Source of the DNA: Rhodanobacter sp. B04
GTDB taxonomy: Bacteria > Pseudomonadota > Gammaproteobacteria > Xanthomonadales > Rhodanobacteraceae
Direction: 5' to 3'
Assembly (NCBI RefSeq): GCF_002001125.1
Contig: NZ_MUNV01000011.1
Location: 62,001 to 126,000 of the forward strand
DNA: 64,000 nt
Below are positions 52,864-62,092 of this stretch, one piece after another; position 1 is the stretch's first letter; the number at the start of each line of letters is the position of its first letter. The notes below the pieces were generated by a model. It worked only from the letters and a program-made list of their open reading frames with translations, did not search any database and had not been told where the DNA came from. A program made the position numbers and the translations under genes.

Positions 52864-53355
52864 ATGTCCCGCATTACCCATTATTTCAAGAGCCTGCTGC
52901 TGGTCGAGCTGTTCCAGGGCATGGGCCTGACCCTGCGTTACATGTTCAAGCCGAAGTACACCGTGCGCTATCCGATGGAGCACATCCCGAAGTCGAACCG
53001 CTTCCGCGGCCTGCATGCGCTGCGCCGCTATGCGAACGGCGAGGAACGCTGCATCGCGTGCAAGCTGTGCGAGGCGGTGTGCCCGGCGCTGGCGATCACG
53101 ATCGACTCGGCACCGCGCGAGAGCGACGGCCAGCGCCGTACCACGCGCTACGACATCGACCTGTTCAAGTGCATCTTCTGCGGCTTCTGCGAAGAGAGCT
53201 GCCCGGTCGATTCGATCGTCGAGACCAGCATCCACGAGTATCACTTCGAGCATCGCGGCGAGAACGTGGTGACCAAGCAGCAGCTGCTGGCCATCGGCGA
53301 CCGCTTCGAGCAGCAGATTGCCGCCGACCGTGCGCAAGACGCGGCGTACCGCTGA
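52864..53355 (+). CDS. nuoI: NADH-quinone oxidoreductase subunit I
   Basis: Ferredoxin-like subunit (163 residues) with two [4Fe-4S] motifs, [12 protein letters not shown] and [12 protein letters not shown], holding clusters N6a and N6b. An N-terminal amphipathic helix region and YTVRYPMEH precede them. It lies 8 bp after nuoH. Confidence 0.97.
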   Translation: MSRITHYFKSLLLVELFQGMGLTLRYMFKPKYTVRYPMEHIPKSNRFRGLHALRRYANGEERCIACKLCEAVCPALAITIDSAPRESDGQRRTTRYDIDLFKCIFCGFCEESCPVDSIVETSIHEYHFEHRGENVVTKQQLLAIGDRFEQQIAADRAQDAAYR

Positions 53356-53363
53356 GGCCAACG

Positions 53364-54014
53364 ATGAATCCCCAACTGTTGCAACTCATCTGTTTCTACG
53401 CCTTCGGCTTCGTCACCGTGGCCGCCGCGTTGTCGGTGATCACGCTGAAGAACACCGTGCATGCGGTGCTGGCGCTGGTGCTGACGTTCTTCAGTGCCGC
53501 CTGCCTGTGGATGCTGCTGGATGCCGAGTTCCTGGCGCTGGCGCTGATCGTGGTCTATGTCGGCGCGGTGATGGTGCTGTTCCTGTTCGTGGTGATGATG
53601 CTTGACCTCGACCAGGAGAAGTTGCGCGAGGGCTTCGTGAAGTTCCTGCCGGTCGGCCTGATCGTGGCAGCGGCGATGCTGGCGGAGATGCTCGGCCTGA
53701 TCGGCGTGCGCGCGATGCACCTGCAGGTCATGGGCGCGGACCCGGCCGCCGTGGCGGGAACCTCCAATACGGCATGGCTTGGTCGTGCGTTGTACACGCA
53801 ATACCTGCTGCCGTTCGAGGTCGCCGCACTGATCCTCACCGTGGGCGTGGTGGCGGCGGTGGCGCTGACCCTGCGCCAGCGCGGCGATGCGCGTTACGAG
53901 TCGGCCAGCCAGCAGGTCAAGGTCAACCCGCGTGACCGCGTCCGCATCGTGAAGATGGCGGCCGAGCGTCCCGTCGACGAAACGCCGGCCCCGCCGCAGG
54001 AGTCCAAGTCATGA
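53364..54014 (+). CDS. nuoJ: NADH-quinone oxidoreductase subunit J
   Basis: Membrane subunit (216 residues, five helices) with the conserved third-helix block [22 protein letters not shown], whose pi-bulge glycine is part of the proton path. The hydrophilic C-terminal tail is rich in Pro and Glu. It overlaps nuoK by ATGA. Confidence 0.95.
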   Translation: MNPQLLQLICFYAFGFVTVAAALSVITLKNTVHAVLALVLTFFSAACLWMLLDAEFLALALIVVYVGAVMVLFLFVVMMLDLDQEKLREGFVKFLPVGLIVAAAMLAEMLGLIGVRAMHLQVMGADPAAVAGTSNTAWLGRALYTQYLLPFEVAALILTVGVVAAVALTLRQRGDARYESASQQVKVNPRDRVRIVKMAAERPVDETPAPPQESKS

Positions 54015-54316
54015 TCACGCTCTCGCACTACATCGTGCTCGGCGCGGTGCTGTTCTGCATCGCCGTCGCCGGCCTGTTCATCAACCGCAAGAACGTGATC
54101 GTGCTGCTGATGTCGATCGAGCTGATGCTGCTTGCGGTGAACATGAACTTCGTGGCGTTCTCGCGCTTCCTCGGCGACGTGTCAGGGCAGGTGTTCGTGT
54201 TCTTCATCCTCACCGTGGCCGCGGCAGAAGCTGCCATCGGCCTGGCGATCCTGGTGCTGCTGTTCCGCAACCGCAGCACGATCAATATCGCCGACATCGA
54301 CAGCATGAAGGGCTGA
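54011..54316 (+). CDS. nuoK: NADH-quinone oxidoreductase subunit K
   Basis: Small membrane subunit (101 residues, three helices), with the two conserved helix glutamates visible in [11 protein letters not shown] and [13 protein letters not shown]. It is four bp from nuoL. Confidence 0.96.
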   Translation: MITLSHYIVLGAVLFCIAVAGLFINRKNVIVLLMSIELMLLAVNMNFVAFSRFLGDVSGQVFVFFILTVAAAEAAIGLAILVLLFRNRSTINIADIDSMKG

Positions 54317-54320
54317 TCAC

Positions 54321-56396
54321 ATGGGTCTTTCGACATCCATTCTGCTGACGATCGCGCTGGCGCCGCTGGTCGGTTGCGTGCTGGCCGGCTTCCTGGGCAA
54401 GTTCCTCGGCCGCGCCGGATCGCATACGGTCACCATCCTCGGCGTAGCGATCTCCTGCGCATTGTCGTTCTACGTGCTGTACCAGCTCACCCTGGGCGGC
54501 GCCGAGACGTACAACCAGAACATCTACACCTGGTTCCAGATCGGCCACTTCAACGCCAGCGTCGGCTTCCTGGTCGACCGCCTGACCGCGATGATGCTGG
54601 TGGTGGTGAGCTTCGTGTCGCTGCTGGTGCACGTGTACACCATCGGCTACATGGCCGACGACGACGGCTACAAGCGCTTCTTCAGCTACATCTCGCTGTT
54701 CACCTTCTCGATGTTCATGCTGGTCATGAGCAACAACTTCATGCAGCTGTTCTTCGGCTGGGAAGCGGTGGGCCTGGTGTCGTACCTGCTGATCGGCTTC
54801 TGGTACAAGCGGCCGACCGCGATCTTCGCGAACCTGAAGGCGTTCCTGGTCAACCGCGTGGGCGATTTCGGCTTCCTGCTCGGCATCGCGGCGGTGCTGT
54901 ATTTCCTCGGCACGCTGGATTACGCCACGGTGTTCGGCTCGGCGCCGTCGCTGGTCGGCAAGACCCTGCAGATCACCGCGGGCACGCAGTGGGATGCCGC
55001 GACGGTGATCTGCATCTGCCTGTTCATCGGTGCGATGGGCAAGTCGGCGCAGGTGCCGCTGCACGTGTGGCTGCCCGACTCGATGGAAGGCCCGACCCCG
55101 ATCTCCGCGCTGATCCATGCGGCCACGATGGTGACCGCCGGCATCTTTATGGTGGCGCGCATGTCGCCGCTGTTCGAGCTGTCGCAGAGCGCGCTCAGCT
55201 TCGTGATGGTGATCGGCGCCACCACGGCGCTGTTCACCGGCCTGATTGGCATCGTGCAGAACGACATCAAGCGCGTGGTGGCGTATTCCACGCTGTCGCA
55301 GCTCGGCTACATGACGGTGGCGCTCGGCGTATCGGCCTACAGCGGCGCGGTGTACCACCTGATGACCCATGCGTTCTTCAAGGCGCTGCTGTTCCTCGGC
55401 GCCGGCTCGGTGATCATCGCGATGCACCACGAGCAGGACATGCGTTACATGGGCGGTCTGCGCAAGTACATGCCGATCACCTGGATCACCATGTGGATCG
55501 GTTCGCTGGCGCTCTGCGGCGTGCCGTTCTTCTCGGGCTTCTATTCGAAGGACGCGATCATCGAGGCGGTCGGCGAATCGCATCGCTGGGGTTCGGGCTA
55601 CGCTTATTTCTGCGTGATGGCCGGTGCGCTGGTGACGTCGCTTTACACCTTCCGCCAGATGTACCTGACGTTCCATGGCAAGGAGCGCTTCACCGTGGTC
55701 GCGCACCATGGTCATGCGCATCACGATGCGCATGAAGATCATCATGACGACCATGGCCACCACGAGCCGGGCGTGCTGGAGCATGCGCCGAAGGAATCGC
55801 CGTGGGTGGTGACGCTGCCGCTGGTGCTGCTGGCGATCCCGTCGCTGCTGGTCGGTTTCTTCACGGTCGGGCCGATGCTGTTCGGAGGTTGGTTTGGTCA
55901 GGCGATCCACGTCGATGAAGCCAACAATGTGCTTGGCGAGCTCGCAGGCGAATTCCATGGCGCGGTATCGATGGCGCTGCACGGGTTCAACCCGGTCGGT
56001 CCGTTCGGACTGGTGCTGCTCGCTTTCGTGATCCAGACCTACATCTACCTGTTCAACCCGGCCATGGCCGGCAAGATCAAGTCGGCGTTGAAGCCGTTGT
56101 GGACCGTGCTCGACCGCAAGTACTGGGTCGACGACGTCTACTTCGCGGTCTTCGCGCGCGGCGGCCTCAAGCTTGGCCGCCTGTTCTGGAAGGCAGGTGA
56201 CACGGCAGTGATCGACGACACCATGGTCAACGGCTCGGTGAGCCTCGTTCACCGGATCGCTGCCATGACACGCCGTCTGCAGTCGGGTTATCTCTATCAC
56301 TACGCCTTCGCGATGATTCTTGGCCTGATCCTGCTGCTGGGTGGGTACTGGTTCTTTGGTTCTGGGCCGATCGGTTCCGGCCTGGTCGGGCAATAA
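54321..56396 (+). CDS. nuoL: NADH-quinone oxidoreductase subunit L
   Basis: Largest antiporter-like membrane subunit (691 residues, about 16 helices plus the long lateral helix). Conserved features are the GWEAVGLVSYLLIGFW block with its Glu, GAMGKSAQVPLHVWLPDSMEGPTPISALIHAATMV (seen as its parts) and the VAYSTLSQLGYM motif. A histidine-rich loop occupies residues about 462-482 (11 His within 20 positions). Confidence 0.97.
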   Translation: MGLSTSILLTIALAPLVGCVLAGFLGKFLGRAGSHTVTILGVAISCALSFYVLYQLTLGGAETYNQNIYTWFQIGHFNASVGFLVDRLTAMMLVVVSFVSLLVHVYTIGYMADDDGYKRFFSYISLFTFSMFMLVMSNNFMQLFFGWEAVGLVSYLLIGFWYKRPTAIFANLKAFLVNRVGDFGFLLGIAAVLYFLGTLDYATVFGSAPSLVGKTLQITAGTQWDAATVICICLFIGAMGKSAQVPLHVWLPDSMEGPTPISALIHAATMVTAGIFMVARMSPLFELSQSALSFVMVIGATTALFTGLIGIVQNDIKRVVAYSTLSQLGYMTVALGVSAYSGAVYHLMTHAFFKALLFLGAGSVIIAMHHEQDMRYMGGLRKYMPITWITMWIGSLALCGVPFFSGFYSKDAIIEAVGESHRWGSGYAYFCVMAGALVTSLYTFRQMYLTFHGKERFTVVAHHGHAHHDAHEDHHDDHGHHEPGVLEHAPKESPWVVTLPLVLLAIPSLLVGFFTVGPMLFGGWFGQAIHVDEANNVLGELAGEFHGAVSMALHGFNPVGPFGLVLLAFVIQTYIYLFNPAMAGKIKSALKPLWTVLDRKYWVDDVYFAVFARGGLKLGRLFWKAGDTAVIDDTMVNGSVSLVHRIAAMTRRLQSGYLYHYAFAMILGLILLLGGYWFFGSGPIGSGLVGQ

Positions 56397-56411
56397 GGGA
56401 AGCAAGCACAC

Positions 56412-57920
56412 ATGTTCAATCACTTGCTCAGCCTGCTGATCTGGCTCCCCGTCGCCGGCGCCATCCCGGTACTGCTTGCCGGCTCCGCCCGGCCCAATCT
56501 GGCGCGCTGGTTGTCGCTGCTGGTGGCCGTGCTGACCTTCGCGGTCAGCCTGTTCCTGCTGGTGCAGTACAACCCCGATACCGGCGGCATGCAGCTGACC
56601 GAAAGCTATCTGTGGATCGCCTCGTGGGGCGTCCATTACGGGCTGGCGGTCGACGGCATCTCGGTGGCGCTGATCCTGATGACCACCTTCGTCGGCATCC
56701 TGGTGATCGCCGGTGCCTGGGAAGTGATCCAGGACAAGCCGCACCAGTACATGGCCGCGATGCTGATCCTCGAAGGCCTGCTGATCGGCGTGTTCTGCGC
56801 CACCGACGCGCTGCTGTTCTATGCGCTGTTCGAGGCGATCCTGATCCCGATGTTCATCCTGATCGGCATCTGGGGTGGTCCGCGACGGGTATACGCGACG
56901 CTGAAGTTCTTCATCTACACGTTCTTCGGCTCGGTCTTCATGCTGATCGCGCTGTTGTACCTGTACCAGAAGGCGCATACCTTCGACCTCGCCACGCTGG
57001 CGGCATTGCCGCTGACGATGAAGGAGCAGAGCTGGATCTTCTTCGCGTTCCTGATCGCGTTCGCGATCAAGGTGCCGATGGTGCCGGTGCATACATGGTT
57101 GCCGGACGCCCACGTGGAGGCGCCGACCGGCGGCTCGGTGGTGCTGGCGGCGGTGATGCTGAAGATCGGCGGATACGGCTTCCTGCGCTTCTCGCTGCCG
57201 ATCGTGCCGGACGCCTCCGAGCACTTCGCCTGGGTGGTGATCGCGCTTAGCCTGATCGCGGTGGTCTACATCGGCTACGTGGCGCTGGTGCAGGAGGACA
57301 TGAAGAAGCTGGTGGCGTATTCATCGGTGGCCCACATGGGCTTCGTCACCCTGGGCATCTTCATTGCGTTCATGCTGGTGCGTGGCTCGGCCAACATCGA
57401 CATGGCGCAGCTGGGCATGCAGGGCGCGATGGTGCAGATGATTTCGCACGGCTTCGTCTCAGGCGCGATGTTCACCTGCATCGGCGTGCTGTACGACCGC
57501 ATGCACACGCGCTCGATCAAGGATTACGGCGGCGTCATCAACGTGATGCCGTGGTTCGGCTTCTTCTACGTGCTGTTCGCGATGGCGAACTGCGGCCTGC
57601 CGGGCACCAGCGGTTTCGTCGGCGAGTTCATGGTGATCCTGGCCAGCTTTGCGGCGAATCCGTGGATCGCGCTCTTTGCGGCGTTCACCCTGATCATCGG
57701 CGCGGCCTACACGCTATGGCTGGTCAAGCGTGTGCTGTGGGGCGACATCACCAATCCGCACGTGGCCGAGATGAAGGAAATCAACGGCCGCGAAACGTTT
57801 GTGCTGGTGGCCTTCGCAGCCGCCGTACTGGCGCTGGGCATCTGGCCGCAGCCGCTGGTCCATCTGATGGACAGTTCGGTGTCGCAGCTGGTGCACCAGA
57901 TTGCCATTCACAAGATTTGA
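56412..57920 (+). CDS. nuoM: NADH-quinone oxidoreductase subunit M
   Basis: Antiporter-like membrane subunit (502 residues, about 14 helices). The proton-path Glu lies in ALFEAILIPMFILIG, the broken-helix lysine region in KVPMVPVHTWLPDAHVEAPT, and a second in KKLVAYSSVAHMGF. It follows nuoL by 15 bp. Confidence 0.97.
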   Translation: MFNHLLSLLIWLPVAGAIPVLLAGSARPNLARWLSLLVAVLTFAVSLFLLVQYNPDTGGMQLTESYLWIASWGVHYGLAVDGISVALILMTTFVGILVIAGAWEVIQDKPHQYMAAMLILEGLLIGVFCATDALLFYALFEAILIPMFILIGIWGGPRRVYATLKFFIYTFFGSVFMLIALLYLYQKAHTFDLATLAALPLTMKEQSWIFFAFLIAFAIKVPMVPVHTWLPDAHVEAPTGGSVVLAAVMLKIGGYGFLRFSLPIVPDASEHFAWVVIALSLIAVVYIGYVALVQEDMKKLVAYSSVAHMGFVTLGIFIAFMLVRGSANIDMAQLGMQGAMVQMISHGFVSGAMFTCIGVLYDRMHTRSIKDYGGVINVMPWFGFFYVLFAMANCGLPGTSGFVGEFMVILASFAANPWIALFAAFTLIIGAAYTLWLVKRVLWGDITNPHVAEMKEINGRETFVLVAFAAAVLALGIWPQPLVHLMDSSVSQLVHQIAIHKI

Positions 57921-57932
57921 TCGGGACCGAAC

Positions 57933-59387
57933 ATGCCGACTTTTATTGACATCCTGATCATGGCTCCAGAGTTCTATCTGGTGGCGGCGGCGTGCTTGCT
58001 GTTGCTGTTGGACGCCTTCATGAAACCCGAGCAGCGGCCCATGCTGCACTGGATTTCGATCGTCGTGCTGCTGGTCGCCATCTACATGCTGATTGCCGGC
58101 CAGTCGGAGCAGACGGTAACGGCTTTCGGCGACATGTTCGTGCGCGACCGGGTGGCGGATATCCTCAAGATCTTTGCGTTGCTGACCACCGTGCTGGTGA
58201 TGGTCTACGCGCGGCCATACCTGATCGATCGCAAGCTGCTGATCGGCGAGTTCTACACGCTGATGATCTTCGCGGTGATCGGCATCATGCTGCTGGTGTC
58301 GGCCGGCAACCTGGTCACCGTGTACCTGGGACTGGAGTTGCTGTCGCTGTCGTCGTATGCGCTGGTGGCGCTGAATCGCGATGCGCGGCTGCCGTCCGAG
58401 GCGGCGATCAAGTACTTCGTGCTGGGCGCGCTGGCCTCGGGCATGCTGCTGTATGGCATGTCGATGGTCTACGGCGCTTCCGGCATGGGCGGCACGCCGA
58501 GCCTGGACCTGGCCCAGCTTCACAACGTGGCGACGTACACCACGACACCTAAGCTGCTGCTGTTCGGACTGATCTTCATGATCGTCGGCATTGGCTTCAA
58601 GCTCGGTGCCGCGCCGTTCCACATGTGGATCCCTGACGTTTACCAGGGCGCACCGACGCCGGTCACCACCTTAATTGCCTCGGGCTCGAAGCTTGCCGCG
58701 TTCGGCATGGCGTACCGGCTGCTCAGTTCCGGCATGGGCGACCTGTCGCAGCACTGGCAGCTGATGCTGGCCGTGCTGGCGGTGGCGTCACTGGCGATCG
58801 GCAACCTGGTTGCGATCGTGCAGACCAATCTCAAGCGCATGCTGGCCTATTCGACGATCTCGCACATGGGCTACCTGCTGCTGGGTCTGGCGGCTGCCGG
58901 GCCGGAAGGTTATGCCGCGGCGATGTTCTATGCGATCTCTTATGCGTTGATGGGCGCGGCTGCCTTCGGCGTGATGCTGGCGCTGACCCGCGCGGGTTTC
59001 GAGTGCGAGGAAATTGCCGACCTGAAGGGGCTGAACCAGAAGTCGCCGTGGATGGCGTTCCTGATGCTGCTGGCGATGTTTTCGCTGGCCGGTGTGCCGC
59101 CGCTGTTCGGTTTCTGGGCCAAGGTCCTGGTGCTGGAAGCGGCAATCCACGCGAACATGCTGTGGCTGGCGATCGTCGGCATCGTGTTCGCCATCATCGG
59201 CCTGTACTACTACCTGCACGTGATCAAGGTGATGTACTTCGACAAGCCGGCTGAAGGCAGCGAGCTGCAGGCCAAGCCGGACGCGTCCCTGCGCGTGGTG
59301 TTGTCGTTGAACGCGCTGTCCTTGTTGGTACTGGGCCTCTACTGGGGGCCGTTGCTGGGCTGGTGCCGGTCAGCGTTCGGCCTTTGA
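57933..59387 (+). CDS. nuoN: NADH-quinone oxidoreductase subunit N
   Basis: Third antiporter-like subunit (484 residues, about 14 helices). Conserved blocks are LGLELLSLSSYALVAL, KLGAAPFHMWIPDVYQGAPTPVT and NLKRMLAYSTISHMGY. It ends the nuo operon; no clear intrinsic terminator is seen in the 125 bp before the initiator tRNA. Confidence 0.97.
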   Translation: MPTFIDILIMAPEFYLVAAACLLLLLDAFMKPEQRPMLHWISIVVLLVAIYMLIAGQSEQTVTAFGDMFVRDRVADILKIFALLTTVLVMVYARPYLIDRKLLIGEFYTLMIFAVIGIMLLVSAGNLVTVYLGLELLSLSSYALVALNRDARLPSEAAIKYFVLGALASGMLLYGMSMVYGASGMGGTPSLDLAQLHNVATYTTTPKLLLFGLIFMIVGIGFKLGAAPFHMWIPDVYQGAPTPVTTLIASGSKLAAFGMAYRLLSSGMGDLSQHWQLMLAVLAVASLAIGNLVAIVQTNLKRMLAYSTISHMGYLLLGLAAAGPEGYAAAMFYAISYALMGAAAFGVMLALTRAGFECEEIADLKGLNQKSPWMAFLMLLAMFSLAGVPPLFGFWAKVLVLEAAIHANMLWLAIVGIVFAIIGLYYYLHVIKVMYFDKPAEGSELQAKPDASLRVVLSLNALSLLVLGLYWGPLLGWCRSAFGL

Positions 59388-59470
59388 TTGGCGCAGGCGC
59401 GGACACCGTCGTGTCATGACACGATGGTTCACTGCATGTTGGCAATGCGATAGATTTGTTGAGTTGAGGC

Positions 59471-59499
59471 TTGCAAGAAGCTGGCCATCCCGATAAACT
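59471..59499 (+). promoter_or_regulatory. Promoter of the initiator tRNA gene
   Basis: TTGCAA (59471-59476) and TAAACT (59494-59499) are separated by 17 bases; the -10 ends 13 bases before the tRNA. Confidence 0.7.
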
Positions 59500-59512
59500 C
59501 TTCGGACTCTGA

Positions 59513-59589
<77 letters not shown>

Positions 59590-59593
59590 GATC

Positions 59594-59631
59594 TTTCTTG
59601 ATGCAAGAAAGCCTCCTCGTGAGGCTTTTTT
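59594..59631 (+). terminator. Terminator after the initiator tRNA
   Basis: A CTTTCTTG/CAAGAAAG hairpin overlaps a second, AAGCCTC/GAGGCTT (59609-59627), which runs into TTTTTT. Only one can form at a time; the second is the intrinsic terminator. Confidence 0.8.
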
Positions 59632-59719
59632 GTTGGGCGCATGGATGCGTCGCGCCGGATCATATGCAGGTCGGGTGCCGGAAGGAGCTGAGCAGGGAGG
59701 GACATCGGCGAGATAAGGA

Positions 59720-59744
59720 AATGGGCCGTTGGAGCCCATTTTTT
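59720..59744 (+). terminator. Terminator-like hairpin in the rimP leader
   Basis: AATGGGC and GCCCATT form a 7-bp stem followed by a run of six T including the stem end. It lies 42 bp before the rimP ATG, so transcripts entering rimP must pass it; attenuation by NusA is possible. Confidence 0.65.
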
Positions 59745-59785
59745 GTTTCTGCTGTTCTGAAAGAGTGAGCTGGGAAGGCGAATCC

Positions 59786-60331
59786 ATGGATACACAGGCA
59801 CTGGCACAACGCTTCACCGAGGTACTGGCCGATCTGGGCCTGGAATGCCTAGGCGTGGAGTTCACCCCGTCGCATGGACAGAGTACGCTGCGCGTTTACC
59901 TGGACCTGCTCGACAAGGGCGGTGCAGGCGAGGGCGAGCGTCGCGAGGTCGGTATCGAGGACTGCGAGAGCGCCAGCCGCGAGCTGTCCGCCCTGCTCGA
60001 TGTGGAGGATCCGATTCCGGGCCATTACGTGCTGGAAGTTTCCTCGCCCGGAATTGATCGGCCGTTGTTCACCGCGGAGCAGTTTGCGCGAGTCAGCGGG
60101 CAGGAAGTGAAACTGTTGCTGAAGGCGCCGCTGGAAGGTCGTCGTCGCCTGCGTGGCAAGCTGGTGTCGGTGGAAGGCGGGCAGATTACGCTGGAAGCCG
60201 AAGGCAAGACATTCGAATTCGAACACGCGCTGGTGGAAAGTGCGCGGGTGGTGCCGGACTGGGTGGCGCTGGGTTATGCGCCGCAACCCAAGCCCGGTGG
60301 CAAGACGCCTGGCAAGAAGCAGGCTGATTGA
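59786..60331 (+). CDS. rimP: Ribosome maturation factor RimP
   Basis: Assembly factor for the 30S subunit. The 181-residue product starts [20 protein letters not shown] and has the family motifs [37 protein letters not shown] and [14 protein letters not shown]. It ends in a basic tail. The ATG at 59786 has GGAAGG 8 bases upstream; an in-frame start farther upstream would read through the leader hairpin. Confidence 0.95.
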   Translation: MDTQALAQRFTEVLADLGLECLGVEFTPSHGQSTLRVYLDLLDKGGAGEGERREVGIEDCESASRELSALLDVEDPIPGHYVLEVSSPGIDRPLFTAEQFARVSGQEVKLLLKAPLEGRRRLRGKLVSVEGGQITLEAEGKTFEFEHALVESARVVPDWVALGYAPQPKPGGKTPGKKQAD

Positions 60332-60343
60332 AAAATGAATAGT

Positions 60344-60366
60344 GCGGCCATGGATGGCCGCTTTTT
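60344..60366 (+). terminator. Terminator/attenuator between rimP and nusA
   Basis: GCGGCC and GGCCGC form the stem around ATGGAT, followed by TTTTT. A second hairpin, GCGCTC/GAGCGC, follows before nusA. Confidence 0.7.
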
Positions 60367-60438
60367 GATCCCCGCGCTCAGGGATGAGCGCAAAAGCTAA
60401 CGAGTTGGACGCCGCTGGGCGCCTATGGAGTTGCTGCA

Positions 60439-61944
60439 ATGAGCAAAGAGCTTTTGCTGGTCGTCGAGGCGGTTGCCAATGAAAAGGGTGTGCCGCTGGA
60501 TGTGATTTTCGAGGCGATGGAGGCCGCGCTGGCCTCGGCCGCGAAGAAGCGCTACCCGGAGGAGGAGCCGGATATCCGCGTGGCGATCAATCACGATACC
60601 GGTGATTATGAGACCTTCCGCCGCTGGGAAATCATTGCCGACGATGGCGAGATGGAATCGCCGTCCTATCAGCTGCGCCTGATGGATGCGCTGGACGAGC
60701 GCGCCGACGCCGAAGTGGGCGAGTACATCGAGCAGCAGGTCGAGAATGCCGAATTCGGCCGCATTGCCGCGCAGGCCGCCAAGCAGGTGATCGTGCAGCG
60801 CGTGCGCGAGGCCGAGCGACAGCAGGTGGTCGATGCCTTTGCCGACCGCGTCGGCGAACTGGTGACCGGCATCGTCAAGCGCGTCGAGCGCGGCAACATC
60901 TACCTCGACCTGGGCAGCAACGCCGAGGCGTTCATTCCGCGCGACAAGACGATTCCGCGCGAATCGGCCCGCGTCGGCGACCGCGTGCGCGGCTACCTTT
61001 ACGAAGTGAAGTCCGAAGCGCGTGGTCCGCAGCTGTTCGTGTCGCGTGCGGCGCCGGAATTCATGATCGAGCTGTTCAAGCTGGAAGTGCCGGAAGTCGG
61101 CCAGGGCCTGGTCGAGATCAAGGGCTGTGCCCGCGATCCGGGCGACCGCGCCAAGATCGCCGTGCTGGCGCATGACAGCCGTACCGATCCGATCGGCGCC
61201 TGCATCGGCATGCGCGGCTCGCGCGTGCAGGCGGTCTCCAACGACCTCAACGGCGAGCGCGTCGACATCATCCTGTGGCACGAGAACCAGGCGCAGTTCG
61301 TCATCAATGCGATGGCGCCGGCCGAAGTGCAGTCCATCATCATGGACGAGGAAAAGCACTCGATGGACATCGCGGTGGCCGAGGACAAGCTGTCCCAGGC
61401 GATCGGTCGCGGTGGCCAGAACGTGCGTCTGGCCAGCAAGCTCACCGGCTGGCAGCTCAACGTGATGACCCAGGATCAGGTCACCGCCAAGAGCGAATCC
61501 GAACAGGAGGCCGCGCGCCAGCTGTTCATGGACAAGCTCGAAGTGGATCAGGAGATTGCCGTCATCCTGGTGCAGGAAGGTTTCTCCAGCATCGAGGAAA
61601 TCGCCTACGTGCCCAGCGCCGAACTGCTGGCCGTGGAAGGTTTCGACGAGGATATCGTCGAGGAACTGCGCGCCCGCGCACGCGACGCCCTGCTGACCGA
61701 GGCACTGGCGGCGGAGGAGGGCGTAGACGAACATCAGCCTTCCGCCGAACTGCTTGCGCTGCCTGGCATGGACGAGTCGACGGCCTATGCGCTGGCTGCC
61801 CGCGAAGTGAGTACGGTCGATGATCTGGCCGATCTGGCGGTAGATGACCTGATTGATATCGAAGGCATGGACGAAGAGCGCGCTGCGGCACTGATCATGG
61901 CCGCGCGCGCACCGATGATCGAGCGGCTGGAGAAAGGCGGCTAA
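60439..61944 (+). CDS. nusA: Transcription termination/antitermination factor NusA
   Basis: RNA-polymerase-binding factor that modulates pausing, termination and antitermination. The 501-residue product has the N-terminal polymerase-binding domain (about 1-130), an S1 domain (about 135-200, [15 protein letters not shown]), two KH domains ([14 protein letters not shown] and [16 protein letters not shown]) and two acidic C-terminal repeats (about 360-495) as in E. coli. GGAG lies 9 bases before the ATG. Hairpins with T tracts upstream fit the autoregulation known for this operon. Confidence 0.97.
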   Translation: MSKELLLVVEAVANEKGVPLDVIFEAMEAALASAAKKRYPEEEPDIRVAINHDTGDYETFRRWEIIADDGEMESPSYQLRLMDALDERADAEVGEYIEQQVENAEFGRIAAQAAKQVIVQRVREAERQQVVDAFADRVGELVTGIVKRVERGNIYLDLGSNAEAFIPRDKTIPRESARVGDRVRGYLYEVKSEARGPQLFVSRAAPEFMIELFKLEVPEVGQGLVEIKGCARDPGDRAKIAVLAHDSRTDPIGACIGMRGSRVQAVSNDLNGERVDIILWHENQAQFVINAMAPAEVQSIIMDEEKHSMDIAVAEDKLSQAIGRGGQNVRLASKLTGWQLNVMTQDQVTAKSESEQEAARQLFMDKLEVDQEIAVILVQEGFSSIEEIAYVPSAELLAVEGFDEDIVEELRARARDALLTEALAAEEGVDEHQPSAELLALPGMDESTAYALAAREVSTVDDLADLAVDDLIDIEGMDEERAAALIMAARAPMIERLEKGG

Positions 61945-61959
61945 CCGCGGACGGCAACA

Positions 61960-62000
61960 CCCTGGATGGGTGTGCCGAGAAAGGCTTTGCGAAGCCTTTC
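61960..62000 (+). other. Two hairpins between nusA and infB
   Basis: ACACCC/GGGTGT and then GAAAGGCTT/AAGCCTTTC (61979-62000, TGCG loop) with no T tract. They may be processing or stability elements in the operon mRNA. Confidence 0.45.
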
Positions 62001-62092
62001 ACCATGGACGGAGATGGCGGTGCCGGTAGGGCCGCACAGACGATAAGGGCCGAACAGGGCCCAAGCGCGGGAATGGCGGAGCAGAGAACACG

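Noticed and set aside
54282-57224. Very long minus-strand open frame (980 codons) opposite nuoL and nuoM
   Set aside because: It is the antisense of conserved membrane-subunit genes. Its translation is rich in His, Arg, Gln and Asp with no domain, as expected from reversed high-GC codons.
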